Shown one piece after another: positions 30,425-39,959 of a stretch of DNA of 64,000 nucleotides. The notes below the pieces were generated by a model. It was given only the letters and a program-made list of their open reading frames with translations, had not been told where the DNA came from and did not search any database. How positions within the stretch are numbered: position 1 is the stretch's first letter; every line of letters begins with the position of its first letter. The position numbers and the translations under genes are program-made. Origin of the DNA: Streptomyces sp. TG1A-60 (lineage in GTDB: Bacteria > Actinomycetota > Actinomycetes > Streptomycetales > Streptomycetaceae); assembly GCF_037201975.1 (NCBI RefSeq), contig NZ_CP147520.1, forward strand, positions 7,762,502-7,826,501, given 5' to 3'.

Positions 30425-30595
30425 TTACCAGCGATACCAGCGGCCTCGCTTCCCGCCGGGCCCGGTGGAGCGGGCGAAAAAGCCGACCAGCCAGATGACC
30501 AGGACGATCACGGCGATCCACCACAGGGCCTCCAGGGCGAACCCGGCGCCGAAGAGGATCAGGGCGAGCAGCAGAACGAGTAGCAGGGGAACCAT
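30425..30595 (-). CDS. Small hydrophobic membrane protein
   Basis: 56 residues from MVPLLLVLLLALILFGAGF. Two membrane helices (about 2-18 and 22-42) are followed by a basic tail (RSTGPGGKRGRWYRW). The ATG is preceded by GGAGG nine bases upstream and a strong hairpin terminator lies downstream, so this is a genuine monocistronic gene. Short hydrophobic proteins like this are common in Streptomyces and have no known function. Confidence 0.75.
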   Translation of the reverse strand: MVPLLLVLLLALILFGAGFALEALWWIAVIVLVIWLVGFFARSTGPGGKRGRWYRW

Positions 30596-31011
30596 GGTTA
30601 TCAACCTCCGTCCCGCCGTGTGCCCCGCCGCGATCTCCGCACACACCGGAAACTTATTTGTTTCTTATCCGCCGCGCGGGGCATCTGGGGGCTGTGCGCA
30701 GCCCACCTTTACTTCTATCGAACTGGCCGAAGCGCCAGGCATGGGCGCTTCGGCCAGGCAGAGGCCACACGCTGCCCGGCATCCGGGGCTCGTCTGATCC
30801 CTGATCGGCGGGGTCGGCGGGACGAGCCGAGCTCGGCGAAGACCAACTGCTCGTCGCGGTCGACGTTGCAGCTGTTGTTGGTCTCGCCGGGGACGGAGCA
30901 GTGCGACTGCACCCTGTCGGCAGGGAACTGGTCGACGGGACGTCTGCGAACGCGGGTGGCGGGAACACGGTAGGTACGAGTCGGTTCGGACGGCAGGAGG
31001 CGGGGAAGCCG
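30596..31011. other. Stretch without a recognisable gene
   Basis: About 415 bases between the divergent hydrophobic-protein and RsbW-like genes. GC falls around 30640-30720 (TTATTTGTTTCTTATCC), which suggests promoter DNA for the minus-strand gene. No other gene is supported. Confidence 0.4.
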
Positions 31012-31428
31012 GTGGCGATCAAGGCGATGGGCTGGGCGCATTCGTTTCCCGTGTCCGGAGGCGTGCACGCCGGTCGGCGGTGGACCCGAAGGCAGTTGGA
31101 GTCCCTTCCGTGGACCGCTGCTGAGCCCGAAACGGTGGATGCTGTCGTCCTGACAGTGTCCGAACTGCTCACCAACGCCCATATTCACGCGCACAGTGAC
31201 GCGCATCTGATTCTCACCTGGGACGGTGAATGCCTTCATGTGAGCGTCCATGACGAGGACCCGACACTGCCACGCCAGCGCACCCCTCAGGCGGGTGAGG
31301 CTTCCGGTCGCGGAGTGGGGATCGTGCGGATGCTCGCCGATGAGATGGAGATGAGGTGTCAGCGGCACGGCAAGACAGTGTCGGCGTGCTTCCGTCCGGC
31401 TGGCGCCGACCGTCCAGGCGGTAGCTGA
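31012..31428 (+). CDS. RsbW-like anti-sigma/serine kinase ATP-binding protein
   Basis: About 138 residues from GTG 31012 (AGGAGG/GGGGA upstream); a longer version from GTG 30901 is possible. This is a HATPase_c_2 fold: N-box VVLTVSELLTNAHIHAH, central LHVSVHDEDPTLP (G1-like) and G2-like ASGRGVGIVRMLADEM. Such GHKL proteins phosphorylate STAS antagonists or bind sigma factors in partner-switching modules. A second paralogue and a broken STAS gene lie within 2 kb. Confidence 0.8.
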   Translation: MAIKAMGWAHSFPVSGGVHAGRRWTRRQLESLPWTAAEPETVDAVVLTVSELLTNAHIHAHSDAHLILTWDGECLHVSVHDEDPTLPRQRTPQAGEASGRGVGIVRMLADEMEMRCQRHGKTVSACFRPAGADRPGGS

Positions 31429-31539
31429 GCGCTGCTTCACCGGTGGCCTGCGTCTGGGAGAGGAGGGCTGAGCGGTGACCAAGTGCGTGAGGTTCTTCGA
31501 GCGCCGGGTGAGGGAGACCGATAGCACGGAGACGGTGAT

Positions 31540-32364
31540 GTAGCGCGGGCCGAAGTCGGCCCGCCGACTGCGGGGCGAGCAGCTCATGCCGCTGATCGAA
31601 CAGGTACATGCCGAGTCGGGCTGAATCCTGGGCCCGGCGGATCCCCGCGCGCTTCGGCGCAAGGGTGTGGTGGTGGCCTCCTGCACGGTGGAGCGGGGTC
31701 TGGAGGACGTCATCCGCGGACAGCGGCGGCGGACGACCGTGCCCGAGCCATCGGTGCCCCGCCCGCCGGACCTGGTCGACCGGGACTTCACCGCCAGGCG
31801 CCCCGACCATCTGTGGGCGGCGGACATGACCTATGTGCGTACCTGGTCGGGATGGGTGTGTGCGGCGTTCGTCCTGGACGTCTTCTGGCGGACGATCGTC
31901 GGCTGGCAGGTCGCGAATCACATGCGGACCGGACTCTCGCCGGACGCCCTGGAGATGGCGCTGTGGAGACGGAAGATCAAGAAGGGCTCCGGCCTGATCC
32001 ACCACGACGACCGGTTGAGTCTGGGCGATACGTCTCATTCCGCACACCCACCGGCTCGCCGACGTCGGTGCCGTCGCCTTGTTCGGCTCCGGCGCGGACA
32101 GCTACGACAAGCGATGGTCAAGGCGCTGAACGGGACCCTTCAAAGCGGAGCTGATCGAGATGCAGGGCGGCCTCTGGAAGGACTTCGACCAGGGCGAGCG
32201 GGCATCCTCCGGTGGGCCACGTGGTACAACGACGAGCGGCTGCACCTCCGCCCTCGATCACGTACCAACCGCGGAGTACGAACGCGACAGGTGGCGGCAA
32301 CAGGAAGCCCCCGCAGTCCGCCTGAAACAAGATCACCGGACTCTACGAAACTCGGGGCAGCTCA
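31540..32364 (+). pseudogene. Degenerate IS3-family element (copy b)
   Basis: A ruin related to the IS3 copy at 49173-50475, in opposite orientation. OrfB pieces are recognisable: RRLRGEQLMPLIEQVHAESG, RPPDLVDRDFTARRPDHLWA, ADMTYVRTWSGWVCAAFVLD and ALNGTLQSGADRD, across several frames with a premature stop near 31622. The right inverted repeat survives (ends ...GAAACTCGGGGCAGCTCA at 32364). orfA is missing. It cannot encode a transposase. Confidence 0.8.
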
Positions 32365-32783
32365 CTGCCACACACGGGCGTGAAATGGGATGGGCGGTCA
32401 GGGCCTGCTCGATGGTGGGATGGCAGGGAATGACCTGGTACAGGCCGACGGCCGGAAGGAACCGCAGCACCGGATCTCGGCCGTCGACGCTATGCAGCCA
32501 CCCCTGAGCGTCACTCACCTTCTGGTGGGCGGAAACGAGGACGGTGACATCGCTGGACTCCTTGAAGGGGCAGGTCGCTGGGATCGCCCACGGTCGCGCG
32601 GCCGTATCTCTGTCGGGGAGCGGACCCTCGCTGAGTTCGCTCTTGACGGTGCGGTCGATCTCGCCACGCAGGGTGACCCCCCGGATGTCGTCGATGGTGG
32701 TGTGGTCGATCGGCAGTTGCCCCGATGCTGCGAGGAACAACCGTTCGGTCCTTCAGTCGGAGTTCAAGTGGCATGTGAGGCAT
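32365..32783 (-). pseudogene. STAS anti-anti-sigma factor, degraded
   Basis: On the minus strand, an ATG at 32783 opens LELRLKDRTVV. After a frame change, GVTLRGEIDRTVKSEL and VTVLVSAHQKVSDAQGWLH follow, then RDPVLRFLPAVGLYQVIP and HPTIEQALTA: the beginning, the middle and the end of a STAS domain. The DSSGL phosphorylation loop is lost in a scrambled segment. The C-terminal end abuts the IS3 ruin. It lies divergent to an RsbW-like gene, its natural partner type. Confidence 0.6.
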
Positions 32784-32824
32784 GGTGTGGGGTACGCGCA
32801 GGCAGGTGAACGGGGGAATCGAGG

Positions 32825-33313
32825 GTGGATCCGGCGGAATCAGTTCCCGAGGGTGAGGACAGCGTGATGCCTGGCGCCCCTCCGATACAGGACACCGTCG
32901 CGCTGGACGGTGATGGATCCTGTATCGCCGAAGCGCGTCATCGTGCGGTGGACTTCCTCACCCGCGTCCAGGCTGAGCATGGCCTGCCGGTGTCCGCACG
33001 CGCGATGGACCTGACCCAGCTGGTGGTCAGCGAACTCGTCACCAACGCGCGCAAATATGCTCCTGGTCCCGTGCTGATGGAGCTGCGCATTTCCGGGGCC
33101 GTGGTGGAAGTAGTCGTCTGGGACAGCGATCCCGTCCTGCCGGTGGCCCGGGCCGCCGATGCGGGCAGAGTCGGGCAACACGGCCTGGAAATCGTCATGG
33201 CCGTCGCCCAGGGCTTCGAGTTCCAGCGAGAGCCGGTCGGCAAACGCATCACTGCCCGCATCGCTCTGCCTGACGACCCCCGCGGGGACGTCACCGGACG
33301 CCCCACCCAGTAG
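32825..33313 (+). CDS. RsbW-like anti-sigma ATP-binding protein
   Basis: 162 residues from GTG (possible alternative ATG at 32867). HATPase_c_2 features: N-box LTQLVVSELVTNARKYAPG, VEVVVWDSDPVLPVA, and the G2-type loop RVGQHGLEIVMAVAQGFEFQ. The C-terminus is basic. It would act with STAS-domain proteins; the adjacent divergent STAS gene is broken, so the present-day partner must be elsewhere. Confidence 0.8.
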   Translation: MDPAESVPEGEDSVMPGAPPIQDTVALDGDGSCIAEARHRAVDFLTRVQAEHGLPVSARAMDLTQLVVSELVTNARKYAPGPVLMELRISGAVVEVVVWDSDPVLPVARAADAGRVGQHGLEIVMAVAQGFEFQREPVGKRITARIALPDDPRGDVTGRPTQ

Positions 33314-33755
33314 CAGTCAGCCTCTCCCCGCCGGCCTCACCGCCTTTCCCAGAGACGGCCGGCCGAAGACACCTCGGGCCCGAGAGCGAGCTGCCCGCCG
33401 ACTACCAGGCGATCATGAAGATCGTGGCCGCGGCCTCGGGCCCGGAGGGCCGGGGCGGACGTCTCCCAGCGTCGGCGTCGGGGCAGTGTTCTCCGCGGCC
33501 GGCACGGCAGCCTCCTCGACGTCAGCACCATCGCCAGGACCGGCGAGGACCTCCCGGGCAGTCACGAAGCGCTCCCAGAAGAGCTCCGCGTCGCGCACCT
33601 CGGGCCTCCATGGTCTTCATCGGCCATCGCCTCCCTGCACATGACCCCGGCGGACACCGCAGAGTGACGCCGAGGAGTCCCGGTCGCCGACAGGCCGGCC
33701 CTGACAAGAGCGCCGTCGGCCCGAGGGGCCCACTCCGCCCATCGGCGCCGGCACG
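33314..33755. other. Stretch without an intact gene
   Basis: About 440 bases. Minus-strand 33413-33598 (MRDAELFWERFVTAREVLAG...) and a plus-strand piece near 33390 (ESELPADYQAIMKIVAAA) look like remnants of coding sequence, but neither has a recognisable family or ribosome site. Confidence 0.35.
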
Positions 33756-34904
33756 CTAGCGCTCCGAGCTGGTCGACTCGGAGTCCGTGTCCTCCTTGCC
33801 CTGGGCGGTGGCGGTGGGGCGCAGGGCCTTGGCACTGTCCTTCAGACGCTCCAGCGTGCGCGTCAGCTGCCGGAACGGAGACGTCGTCCGCGCCTCGGAC
33901 GGCTGCTGTCCGGCGGGAGCGGCCTCGGCTGACTCGTGGTAGGAGGCGAGCGCCTCGTGGGCGCGCTCGGCCGCCTCACGGTACAGGTCGCGCGACTTCG
34001 TCATGGCCTCCAGCGCCTCGGCGTACATCGCCACCCGTTTCCGCTCCTGGGCGAGTTCCTCCTCGACGGTGAGGAGGCGCCAGTCCTCCCGCAGCGCGGT
34101 GAGGGCCTTGTCGGCATCGTCCGGCAGCGGCTGCGGCAGCGCGGCGAACCGCATCACCGCCGCGACGAGGTCGGCCGGCTCCGAACCGTCCAAAAACACC
34201 GTGCGTACGGCGAAATCCTCGGCCTCGTAGCCGGACGGGGCCGGGATGCCGGGCAGCACCACCGCACCGCCGCGCGGCACCTCCACGTCGAACTCCCGCA
34301 GCGCCCAGTTCACGACCCGCAGTTGATGCGGCGCGGCCCGGTGTTCCACGATGCGGTGGCGCAGGCTCGGCGGCAGCCATCGCACGAGGGGCAGCCGACC
34401 GCGCTCGTCCGTGGTCATGGCCTCGTGGAGGACGACGTGGACGCACCACCCGCCGTGCCCGGAGTCCCTGAGCAGGCGCCGTGCGTCCTTGTCGTCCTCG
34501 GGCAGGGTGTTGATCCTGCTCAGGGACAGGCCTGTGGCGGCGTCGTGGTCCCAGTCGCCGTACTCCGGCCAGAACCGGGTGACGGGGGACGGCCATGCCG
34601 GGTCCCACGGCTGTTCCGCCTCCGCGAGCAGGGTCCACTCCCGCCCACGGCCCAGGTCGGGGGCGAGGCTCAGGCGGGCGCGTACGGTCACGGCGTCGGG
34701 AACCTGCCAACGGGCCTCGAAGACCCGCGCCGGGGAGTCACCCCCGGTGCCGGGCACTTCCAGGAAGTCGTCGATGACCTGGCTGGCCTTGAGCTGTCGC
34801 AGGGTGCGACGGAGTACGCCTTCCGCGTCGGGTCCGACGTGGCGGCCGCGAGCCGGCCACACCGTCGGGGGAGTCGTGGGACGGGCTGTAGGGGAGATCG
34901 GCAT
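33756..34904 (-). CDS. Hypothetical protein with C-terminal coiled coil
   Basis: About 382 residues from MPISPTARPTTPP; the frame upstream is basic and noncoding-looking. A globular N-terminal part (about 25-270) contains many Trp/aromatic residues (EARWQVPDAVTVRARLSLAP, FWPEYGDWDHDAATGLSLSR) and looks like an effector-associated or uncharacterised beta-rich domain. It is followed by a helical coiled coil (about 290-340) and a Ser/Glu-rich tail. No motif allows functional assignment. Codon use is native. Confidence 0.65.
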   Translation of the reverse strand: MPISPTARPTTPPTVWPARGRHVGPDAEGVLRRTLRQLKASQVIDDFLEVPGTGGDSPARVFEARWQVPDAVTVRARLSLAPDLGRGREWTLLAEAEQPWDPAWPSPVTRFWPEYGDWDHDAATGLSLSRINTLPEDDKDARRLLRDSGHGGWCVHVVLHEAMTTDERGRLPLVRWLPPSLRHRIVEHRAAPHQLRVVNWALREFDVEVPRGGAVVLPGIPAPSGYEAEDFAVRTVFLDGSEPADLVAAVMRFAALPQPLPDDADKALTALREDWRLLTVEEELAQERKRVAMYAEALEAMTKSRDLYREAAERAHEALASYHESAEAAPAGQQPSEARTTSPFRQLTRTLERLKDSAKALRPTATAQGKEDTDSESTSSER

Positions 34905-35044
34905 GAGTCCACCAGGGAGCAGGGGCACGTGCGCATGCCAGTATCCCCGCCGCGGCCCCGCGGAGATCACTCGGGGTCCCACCGGCCTCCGCCTCTGCCG
35001 CGCGACCTTGGCACGCTTCGGCGTCGTCTCCAGAGTCCGCACGA

Positions 35045-35341
35045 TCACTCTTCGACCTGCTCGTCCGTCACCGTGGGCGCGGGCCCACACCGCTTCTCGT
35101 CGGCAAGGCCCTCAAGTCGGTCGGCCGCGAACCGCTTTCGCCACGTAGCCACCGTGGTCGGATGAATCCCGAGGCCGGAGCCCACCTGAGTGTTCGACAA
35201 CCCGTCAGCGCCCGCCAGGACGATCCGGCACCGCAGTGCCAGAGCCTGCGCGGACGTTGCCCGCCGCGACCAGCGCGGCAACGTCTCACGCTCGTCATCC
35301 GGCAGGACCGTTTCGACCGTCGGCCGACCCATGCGCGCCAT
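35045..35341 (-). pseudogene. IS630-family transposase, N-terminal fragment
   Basis: About 98 residues: MGRPTVETVLPDDERETLPR, then ALALRCRIVLAGADGLSNTQ and LGIHPTTVATWRKRFAADRL, ending shortly after TDEQVEE. This is the paired HTH of IS630 transposases. The DDE domain is missing; the sequence stops at the junction with the neighbouring hypothetical gene's upstream region. Confidence 0.8.
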
Positions 35342-35577
35342 GATCCCGGATGCTTCCACGGGCTTCCTGAGACTCATGACACTAGTGGAGGGGGAGGGTG
35401 AACTGGATTCCGTGACGGTTGAGGTGGCACCATCAGGGTCGCCGGACACCCGCGAGTCCGTGTCCTCGGGCCCGTCCGTCCTCAAGTCCGGTGCAGGAGG
35501 CCGATGCAAAGGCCACGGGCGGGACGAAGAGGCGGGGCCGACGACCCACAGCAGCAACTCCTCGAAGGATGTGTCCA

Positions 35578-36023
35578 TGCGGCTGGCCATGAAGACGTCG
35601 GACCCTGTGCGAACCCGGTCCCTGCGCAGGGTGCTCATCACACTTCTGGTTGCCGCTGGCGCCGCCGCCCTGGCGATCGGCAGCATCGCGGTGGCCAACG
35701 CGGTGAATCAGCCGGAGCTCCGGATACACGGCATCCCCAGCAGCGGCGTGCTGAACGCCGCCGCGCTCTCCGAGGCCACGCTCACGGTGGACACGGTCGG
35801 TCGCAGCGACGACGAGGCGCTGCACAATGAGGCGCTGCGTAACGTCGAGGTCAGGCTGGATGGCGAGATCGTCCCCACCCTGTGGGTCGGAAACCACAGG
35901 GTGCTCGATGTGGGGGCGTTGCGGGACGGGGAGTACGAGCTGACGGTGACCACCGACCTGGGTCTGCTCTCGGGCGAGATCAGTCTCAGTCGCCGCTTCA
36001 TCGTGGACACCACCCAGCCCTGA
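35578..36023 (+). pseudogene. Secreted/membrane protein, N-terminal fragment with Ig-like domain
   Basis: About 147 residues. A basic N-terminus (MRLAMKTSDPVRTRSLRR) and a hydrophobic anchor (VLITLLVAAGAAALAIGSIA) precede one beta-sandwich (LTVDTVGR...VEVRLDGEIVPTLWVGNHRV, GEYELTVTTDLGLLSGEISL, RRFIVDTTQP). The ending VDTTQP is typical of a domain followed by further modules, and the frame stops where a Ku gene fragment starts on the other strand. It is therefore probably truncated. Confidence 0.55.
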
Positions 36024-36036
36024 CCTCAAGGTGCCA

Positions 36037-36385
36037 GGTAACGACAAGGAGCTGCGCGGCCATCAGGTCCAGCAGCTGCCTCGGCCGGGCCTCCGGCTCC
36101 GGAGCCTCTGGCAGCTGGCGGTCTTCCGGCTTGGCCTCGATCACCGTGTGCATGGCCTCGGTGTACCGGTCGGTGAACTCCGGGCCGGTGAGGTCGTCGA
36201 GGGCCCTGGCCTCGATCAGCGCCACGGCTTCGTCGATCTCGTCCTCGTCCGGTTGGACCTGAGGGGGGACCACGGGGGTGGGGTCGCGGATTTCGTCCGG
36301 CCAGAGCAGACCGTGCAACGCGATCACGTCGCCCGGCCTGGGCCGCCGCGCAGGGCAGGCCGTCTCCCGCAACTGGAGCGACACC
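36037..36385 (-). pseudogene. Ku DNA-end-binding protein, C-terminal fragment
   Basis: The minus strand reads VIALHGLLWPDEIRDPTPVV, then DEDEIDEAVALIEARALDDL, PEFTDRYTEAMHTVIEAK and PEAPEPEARPRQLLDLMAA: the C-terminal part of bacterial Ku, the NHEJ end-binding partner of LigD. The beta-barrel core upstream is missing, and the extreme C-terminus is replaced by antisense of the neighbouring secreted-protein fragment. Confidence 0.78.
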
Positions 36386-36733
36386 GGCCTGCTGGCTCTG
36401 AACTGTGCGACAGGGAAAACGTATGAGACAGCCGCCTCGTCGGGACGGTGTCGGTTTCTCGTTCTTGCCGCTCTCGCCTGCCGCGTGGCGTTCACCCCGC
36501 CCGATCGAATCCAGCGGTGCGCTGCCACATCGTTGCGCCGCGTGCGCGACTTGTGGGTGACGCTCGGTCAGGTGGTTCGACTAGCGCCGTCCACCCGTTC
36601 GAGACCTCCCAGACAGGCTCCGGCCTCGCGAAACGACCGGTTCGCCACGCTGTGAAGCAACAGCCGACTGCCTACGCTGAGTTGCAGGGGCGCCCTCTCC
36701 TGTGAAGAACTCTCGAGGCTGAGGAGCACTGAC
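36386..36733. other. Stretch without a gene
   Basis: About 350 bases between the Ku remnant and the lectin gene. No supported coding frame. A GAGGAG ribosome site at its right edge serves the TTG start of the lectin gene. Confidence 0.4.
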
Positions 36734-37213
36734 TTGACCGACCTCGTACTGCTCGCGGGCGGATCGGTGACGATGACCCACCACGTCACCGGCACCTACT
36801 TCATGTGCAACGGCTGGCACGACGGTGTCGGCAACCACACCCAGACCTGGGCACAGGACCCGTTCGCCAAGGACAACAACTCGCACCGGTGGTTCCTGCG
36901 GCAGAACGCCGACGGCACCGTGCGCATCGAGTCGTACGCCAACCACCGCTGCCTCACCGCAGGGGCCAACCCGTCCGACACCGTGACCCTGCGAGAAGGC
37001 ACGGACAGCCTCAGCCAGCACTGGCGACTGGTGTCCCACGCGGAGCGAGGCAATGACTTCTACATGATCTCGGTCGTGCACCCGCGCTACGCCCTGGCCA
37101 TCGCCGACCACCTCCAGGGCAACGACCGGCTGGTAGGCCTGACCCGCATGTGGGGCGGACCGAACCTCTCCCAGCTGTGGCGGATCTACCCCTCGTCAGA
37201 GGACCAGGGCTGA
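36734..37213 (+). CDS. Ricin-type beta-trefoil lectin-like protein
   Basis: 159 residues from TTG, supported by GAGGAG seven bases upstream; there is no signal peptide. Three trefoil repeats can be traced: TGTYFMCNGWHDGVGNHTQT, DGTVRIESYANHRCLTAGAN with SQHWRLV, and HPRYALAIADHLQGNDRLVG with LSQLWRIYP. The QxW motif is represented by HRWFL, QHWRL and QLWRI. It probably binds carbohydrate. Lack of an export signal suggests cytoplasmic location, or that an upstream part is lost. Confidence 0.72.
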   Translation: MTDLVLLAGGSVTMTHHVTGTYFMCNGWHDGVGNHTQTWAQDPFAKDNNSHRWFLRQNADGTVRIESYANHRCLTAGANPSDTVTLREGTDSLSQHWRLVSHAERGNDFYMISVVHPRYALAIADHLQGNDRLVGLTRMWGGPNLSQLWRIYPSSEDQG

Positions 37214-37261
37214 CTCCGGACGAGCACGTGCTCTGCCCCATCGCGGGGAGTGACAACTGAA

Positions 37262-37440
37262 GCGTGCCGGTCAATCAGCGGGTGGCCGCCAAGCGCCGGC
37301 CACGACGGCGATGCAACGGCGGTCACCCGCGACTGGACGACACGCAGAGGTGTAACCGCCGTCGAGCAGATGCTCGGCGGGCAGCAGACAACGACGCCGC
37401 AGCCGGACGTGGATGCCGGGCAGCGCCCGGCTGTCCCACT
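37262..37440 (-). pseudogene. IS1182-like transposase fragment, left part
   Basis: The minus strand gives WDSRALPGIHVRL and LLPAEHLLDGGYTSACRPV, as in the catalytic region of IS1182-family transposases. It continues across the ISL2-type insertion at 37441-39133 into 39137-39235. Confidence 0.55.
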
Positions 37441-37618
37441 GAGGCTCCGCCAAGCTCGTTTCCGCAGTTCAGTGGGGCTGGTGTGATGGGTCGGTGAGGT
37501 CCTCACGCTGGCAGGTGGGGTGATCGTTAGCACGAGATCGTCTGGCGCAGGTGTTCTCGTGGGTTCTGGAGTGAGGTTCGGGGGTCGCCGCGTAGGTTCT
37601 GCGCTGGGAGGGATGTTC

Positions 37619-38113
<495 letters not shown>

Positions 38114-38159
38114 CCAGTAACGCCGCTGGCCGGACGGGCCGATTCCTGCCATAACGCGA

Positions 38160-39020
38160 GTGCCCCCGGCGGGAGTTGGTAAGTGTGTGACCAAAAACCA
38201 GCCCGCCGAGGGCCCTCGGGATGTTGTCTACCAGGTCCGCCTCCCGCTGTCGAAGCGGACCATCGATCTCGTCGCCGACCTGATACGCCAACGCCGCAAC
38301 CGGATGCGCTCTGTCTGGCGCAAGGCCGAACCCGGTAAGCAGGCCGTCATCGTGCTCGCCGTACTCCGTCACGACCAGCGCCTGGCCGACATGGCCGGCG
38401 GCAACCAGGTCGGCGAATCCACCGTCCGCCGCTGGGTGAAGGAAGTCGTCAAGCTGCTGGCCGCCCGCGCCCCGCGCCTGGACCGCGCATGCAAGAAGAT
38501 CGCCCGCAGCGGCGGGGTCGTGGTCCTCCTCGACGGCACCCTGATCCGCACCCACCGCCGCACCGGGAGGGACGACCGGAAGAACTACTCCGGCAAACAT
38601 AAGGCCCATGGCCTGCTGTTTCTCGCTGTCACCGACGAGAAGGGCAACCTGATCTGGATCTCCGCGGCCAAGCCCGGCCGGTGCAGCGAGATCACCACCG
38701 CCCGCCACAACAAGATCACCGGACATCTGAGGGAAGCCGGCCTCGGCGCCCTGGCCGACCTCGGCTTCGTCGGCCTCGACGACAAGCCCGAAGACGACCC
38801 GGTGATCATCACCGGCCGCAAGGCCACCCGCAACCACAAGCTGACCGTCGCCGAGAGGGAAGCGAACCGCCTGGTCAGCCGCGAACGCGCCGCCAACGAA
38901 CATGGCTTCGCGAACCTCAAGTCATGGCGGATCCTGACCAAACTCCGCACGGACACCCGGCAGGCGACCACGCTCCTGCGGGCCCTGCTCGTTCTGGCGA
39001 ACAGCGAAGTACAGCGCTGA
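38160..39020 (+). CDS. IS5-family (ISL2 group) DDE transposase
   Basis: 286 residues (a GTG 27 bases downstream is an alternative start). HTH_Tnp_4 (AVLRHDQRLADMAGGNQVGE) is followed by DDE_Tnp_4: VVLLDGTLIRTHR (D), KAHGLLFLAVTDEKG, ALADLGFVGLDDK (D) and NEHGFANLKSWRIL (E). It is identical in length to the copy at 58143-59003, so both are presumably active or recently so. Confidence 0.92.
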   Translation: MPPAGVGKCVTKNQPAEGPRDVVYQVRLPLSKRTIDLVADLIRQRRNRMRSVWRKAEPGKQAVIVLAVLRHDQRLADMAGGNQVGESTVRRWVKEVVKLLAARAPRLDRACKKIARSGGVVVLLDGTLIRTHRRTGRDDRKNYSGKHKAHGLLFLAVTDEKGNLIWISAAKPGRCSEITTARHNKITGHLREAGLGALADLGFVGLDDKPEDDPVIITGRKATRNHKLTVAEREANRLVSRERAANEHGFANLKSWRILTKLRTDTRQATTLLRALLVLANSEVQR

Positions 39021-39136
39021 CGGAGCGGGCGGATGATCTCGCCCCGACGATCACGCCACCTGCCAGCGTGAGGACCTCACCAACGCATCACACCAGCCCC
39101 ACTGAACTGCGGAAACGAGCTTGGCGGAGCCTCACT

Positions 39137-39235
39137 GGAGACCGTGGTGGCCACATCCGTGATCCTTATGGCTCGGTCGGAACGAGGCCAGCTGACCGCT
39201 ACCGGGGGAATCTCCGTTGCCGAGGAGACTCGCCG
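39137..39235 (-). pseudogene. IS1182-like transposase fragment, right part
   Basis: The minus strand reads GQLASFRPSHKDHGCGHHGL up to the ISL2 insertion. Removing the element and one ACT joins it in frame to WDSRALPGIH on the other side. Too short to assign with certainty. Confidence 0.45.
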
Positions 39236-39266
39236 TCGGGAATCCTGAGGCCATGAGGTACTCCGT

Positions 39267-39938
39267 ATGCGGCTGAGGCTGCGCCAGTTCCGGCCGCGGA
39301 CCGGGTCGGCCGAGCACCGTGTCGTCCAGCCCCGGCAGCCCCTTCGTCACACGTCACTGCGCGCCCCCGAGCCCATCGGCCTGCTGCTCGGCGACCACGA
39401 TGGGCTGAACCGGCTCGCGGGCCTGTTCTCCTTCGCCGCCTACTCCCGGTACACGATCGTCCACGTACCACTGCGCGACGGCATCCCGCCCGATGAGGGC
39501 ACCGGTGCGCTGGTCGACCTCGTCCTGGCCCACCACACACTTGGCTTGCGCCCCAGCAAGTGGCCCGAGCTGCGGCGCAAGCTGGTGAACGGCACTGCGC
39601 TGACCGTCCGCACCAACGAGGTACGCACCGCCCGCGACGCCGCCTCCTGGCGAGAACACCGGGACCGGGTCGACTTCCGGGACGAACTGCGGCACGCCAC
39701 CCATGCCCGAACGTTCTTCCTGTTCGGCAGCCGGGACGTCTTCGCCGAGACCGCGACGTACTTCGCCCAAGCGGCTGGCTGGGGCCCGCACCAGAAAGAC
39801 GTCGTCAACGGACACTCGGCGCTGATGACGGCGCTCCCGACGCTGATCCAGGAGCCCGGCGGCGGGCACCCCCTCGAGGTGCTGATCTGTTTCAAACCGT
39901 ATCCACCCTACGCCCACTTCCGGCCGCCGGGGCGCTGA
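39267..39938 (+). CDS. Hypothetical protein
   Basis: 223 residues from ATG, no family recognised. It is mostly soluble, with a hydrophobic stretch PIGLLLGDHDGLNRLAGLFS and conserved-looking FFLFGSRDVFAETATYFAQA near the C-terminus. Codon bias is strong throughout, so it is probably a real gene or a recent truncation. The N-terminal 25 residues are basic and may not be translated. Confidence 0.5.
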   Translation: MRLRLRQFRPRTGSAEHRVVQPRQPLRHTSLRAPEPIGLLLGDHDGLNRLAGLFSFAAYSRYTIVHVPLRDGIPPDEGTGALVDLVLAHHTLGLRPSKWPELRRKLVNGTALTVRTNEVRTARDAASWREHRDRVDFRDELRHATHARTFFLFGSRDVFAETATYFAQAAGWGPHQKDVVNGHSALMTALPTLIQEPGGGHPLEVLICFKPYPPYAHFRPPGR

Positions 39939-39959
39939 GCCGGCCGCTCATTGACGCTG

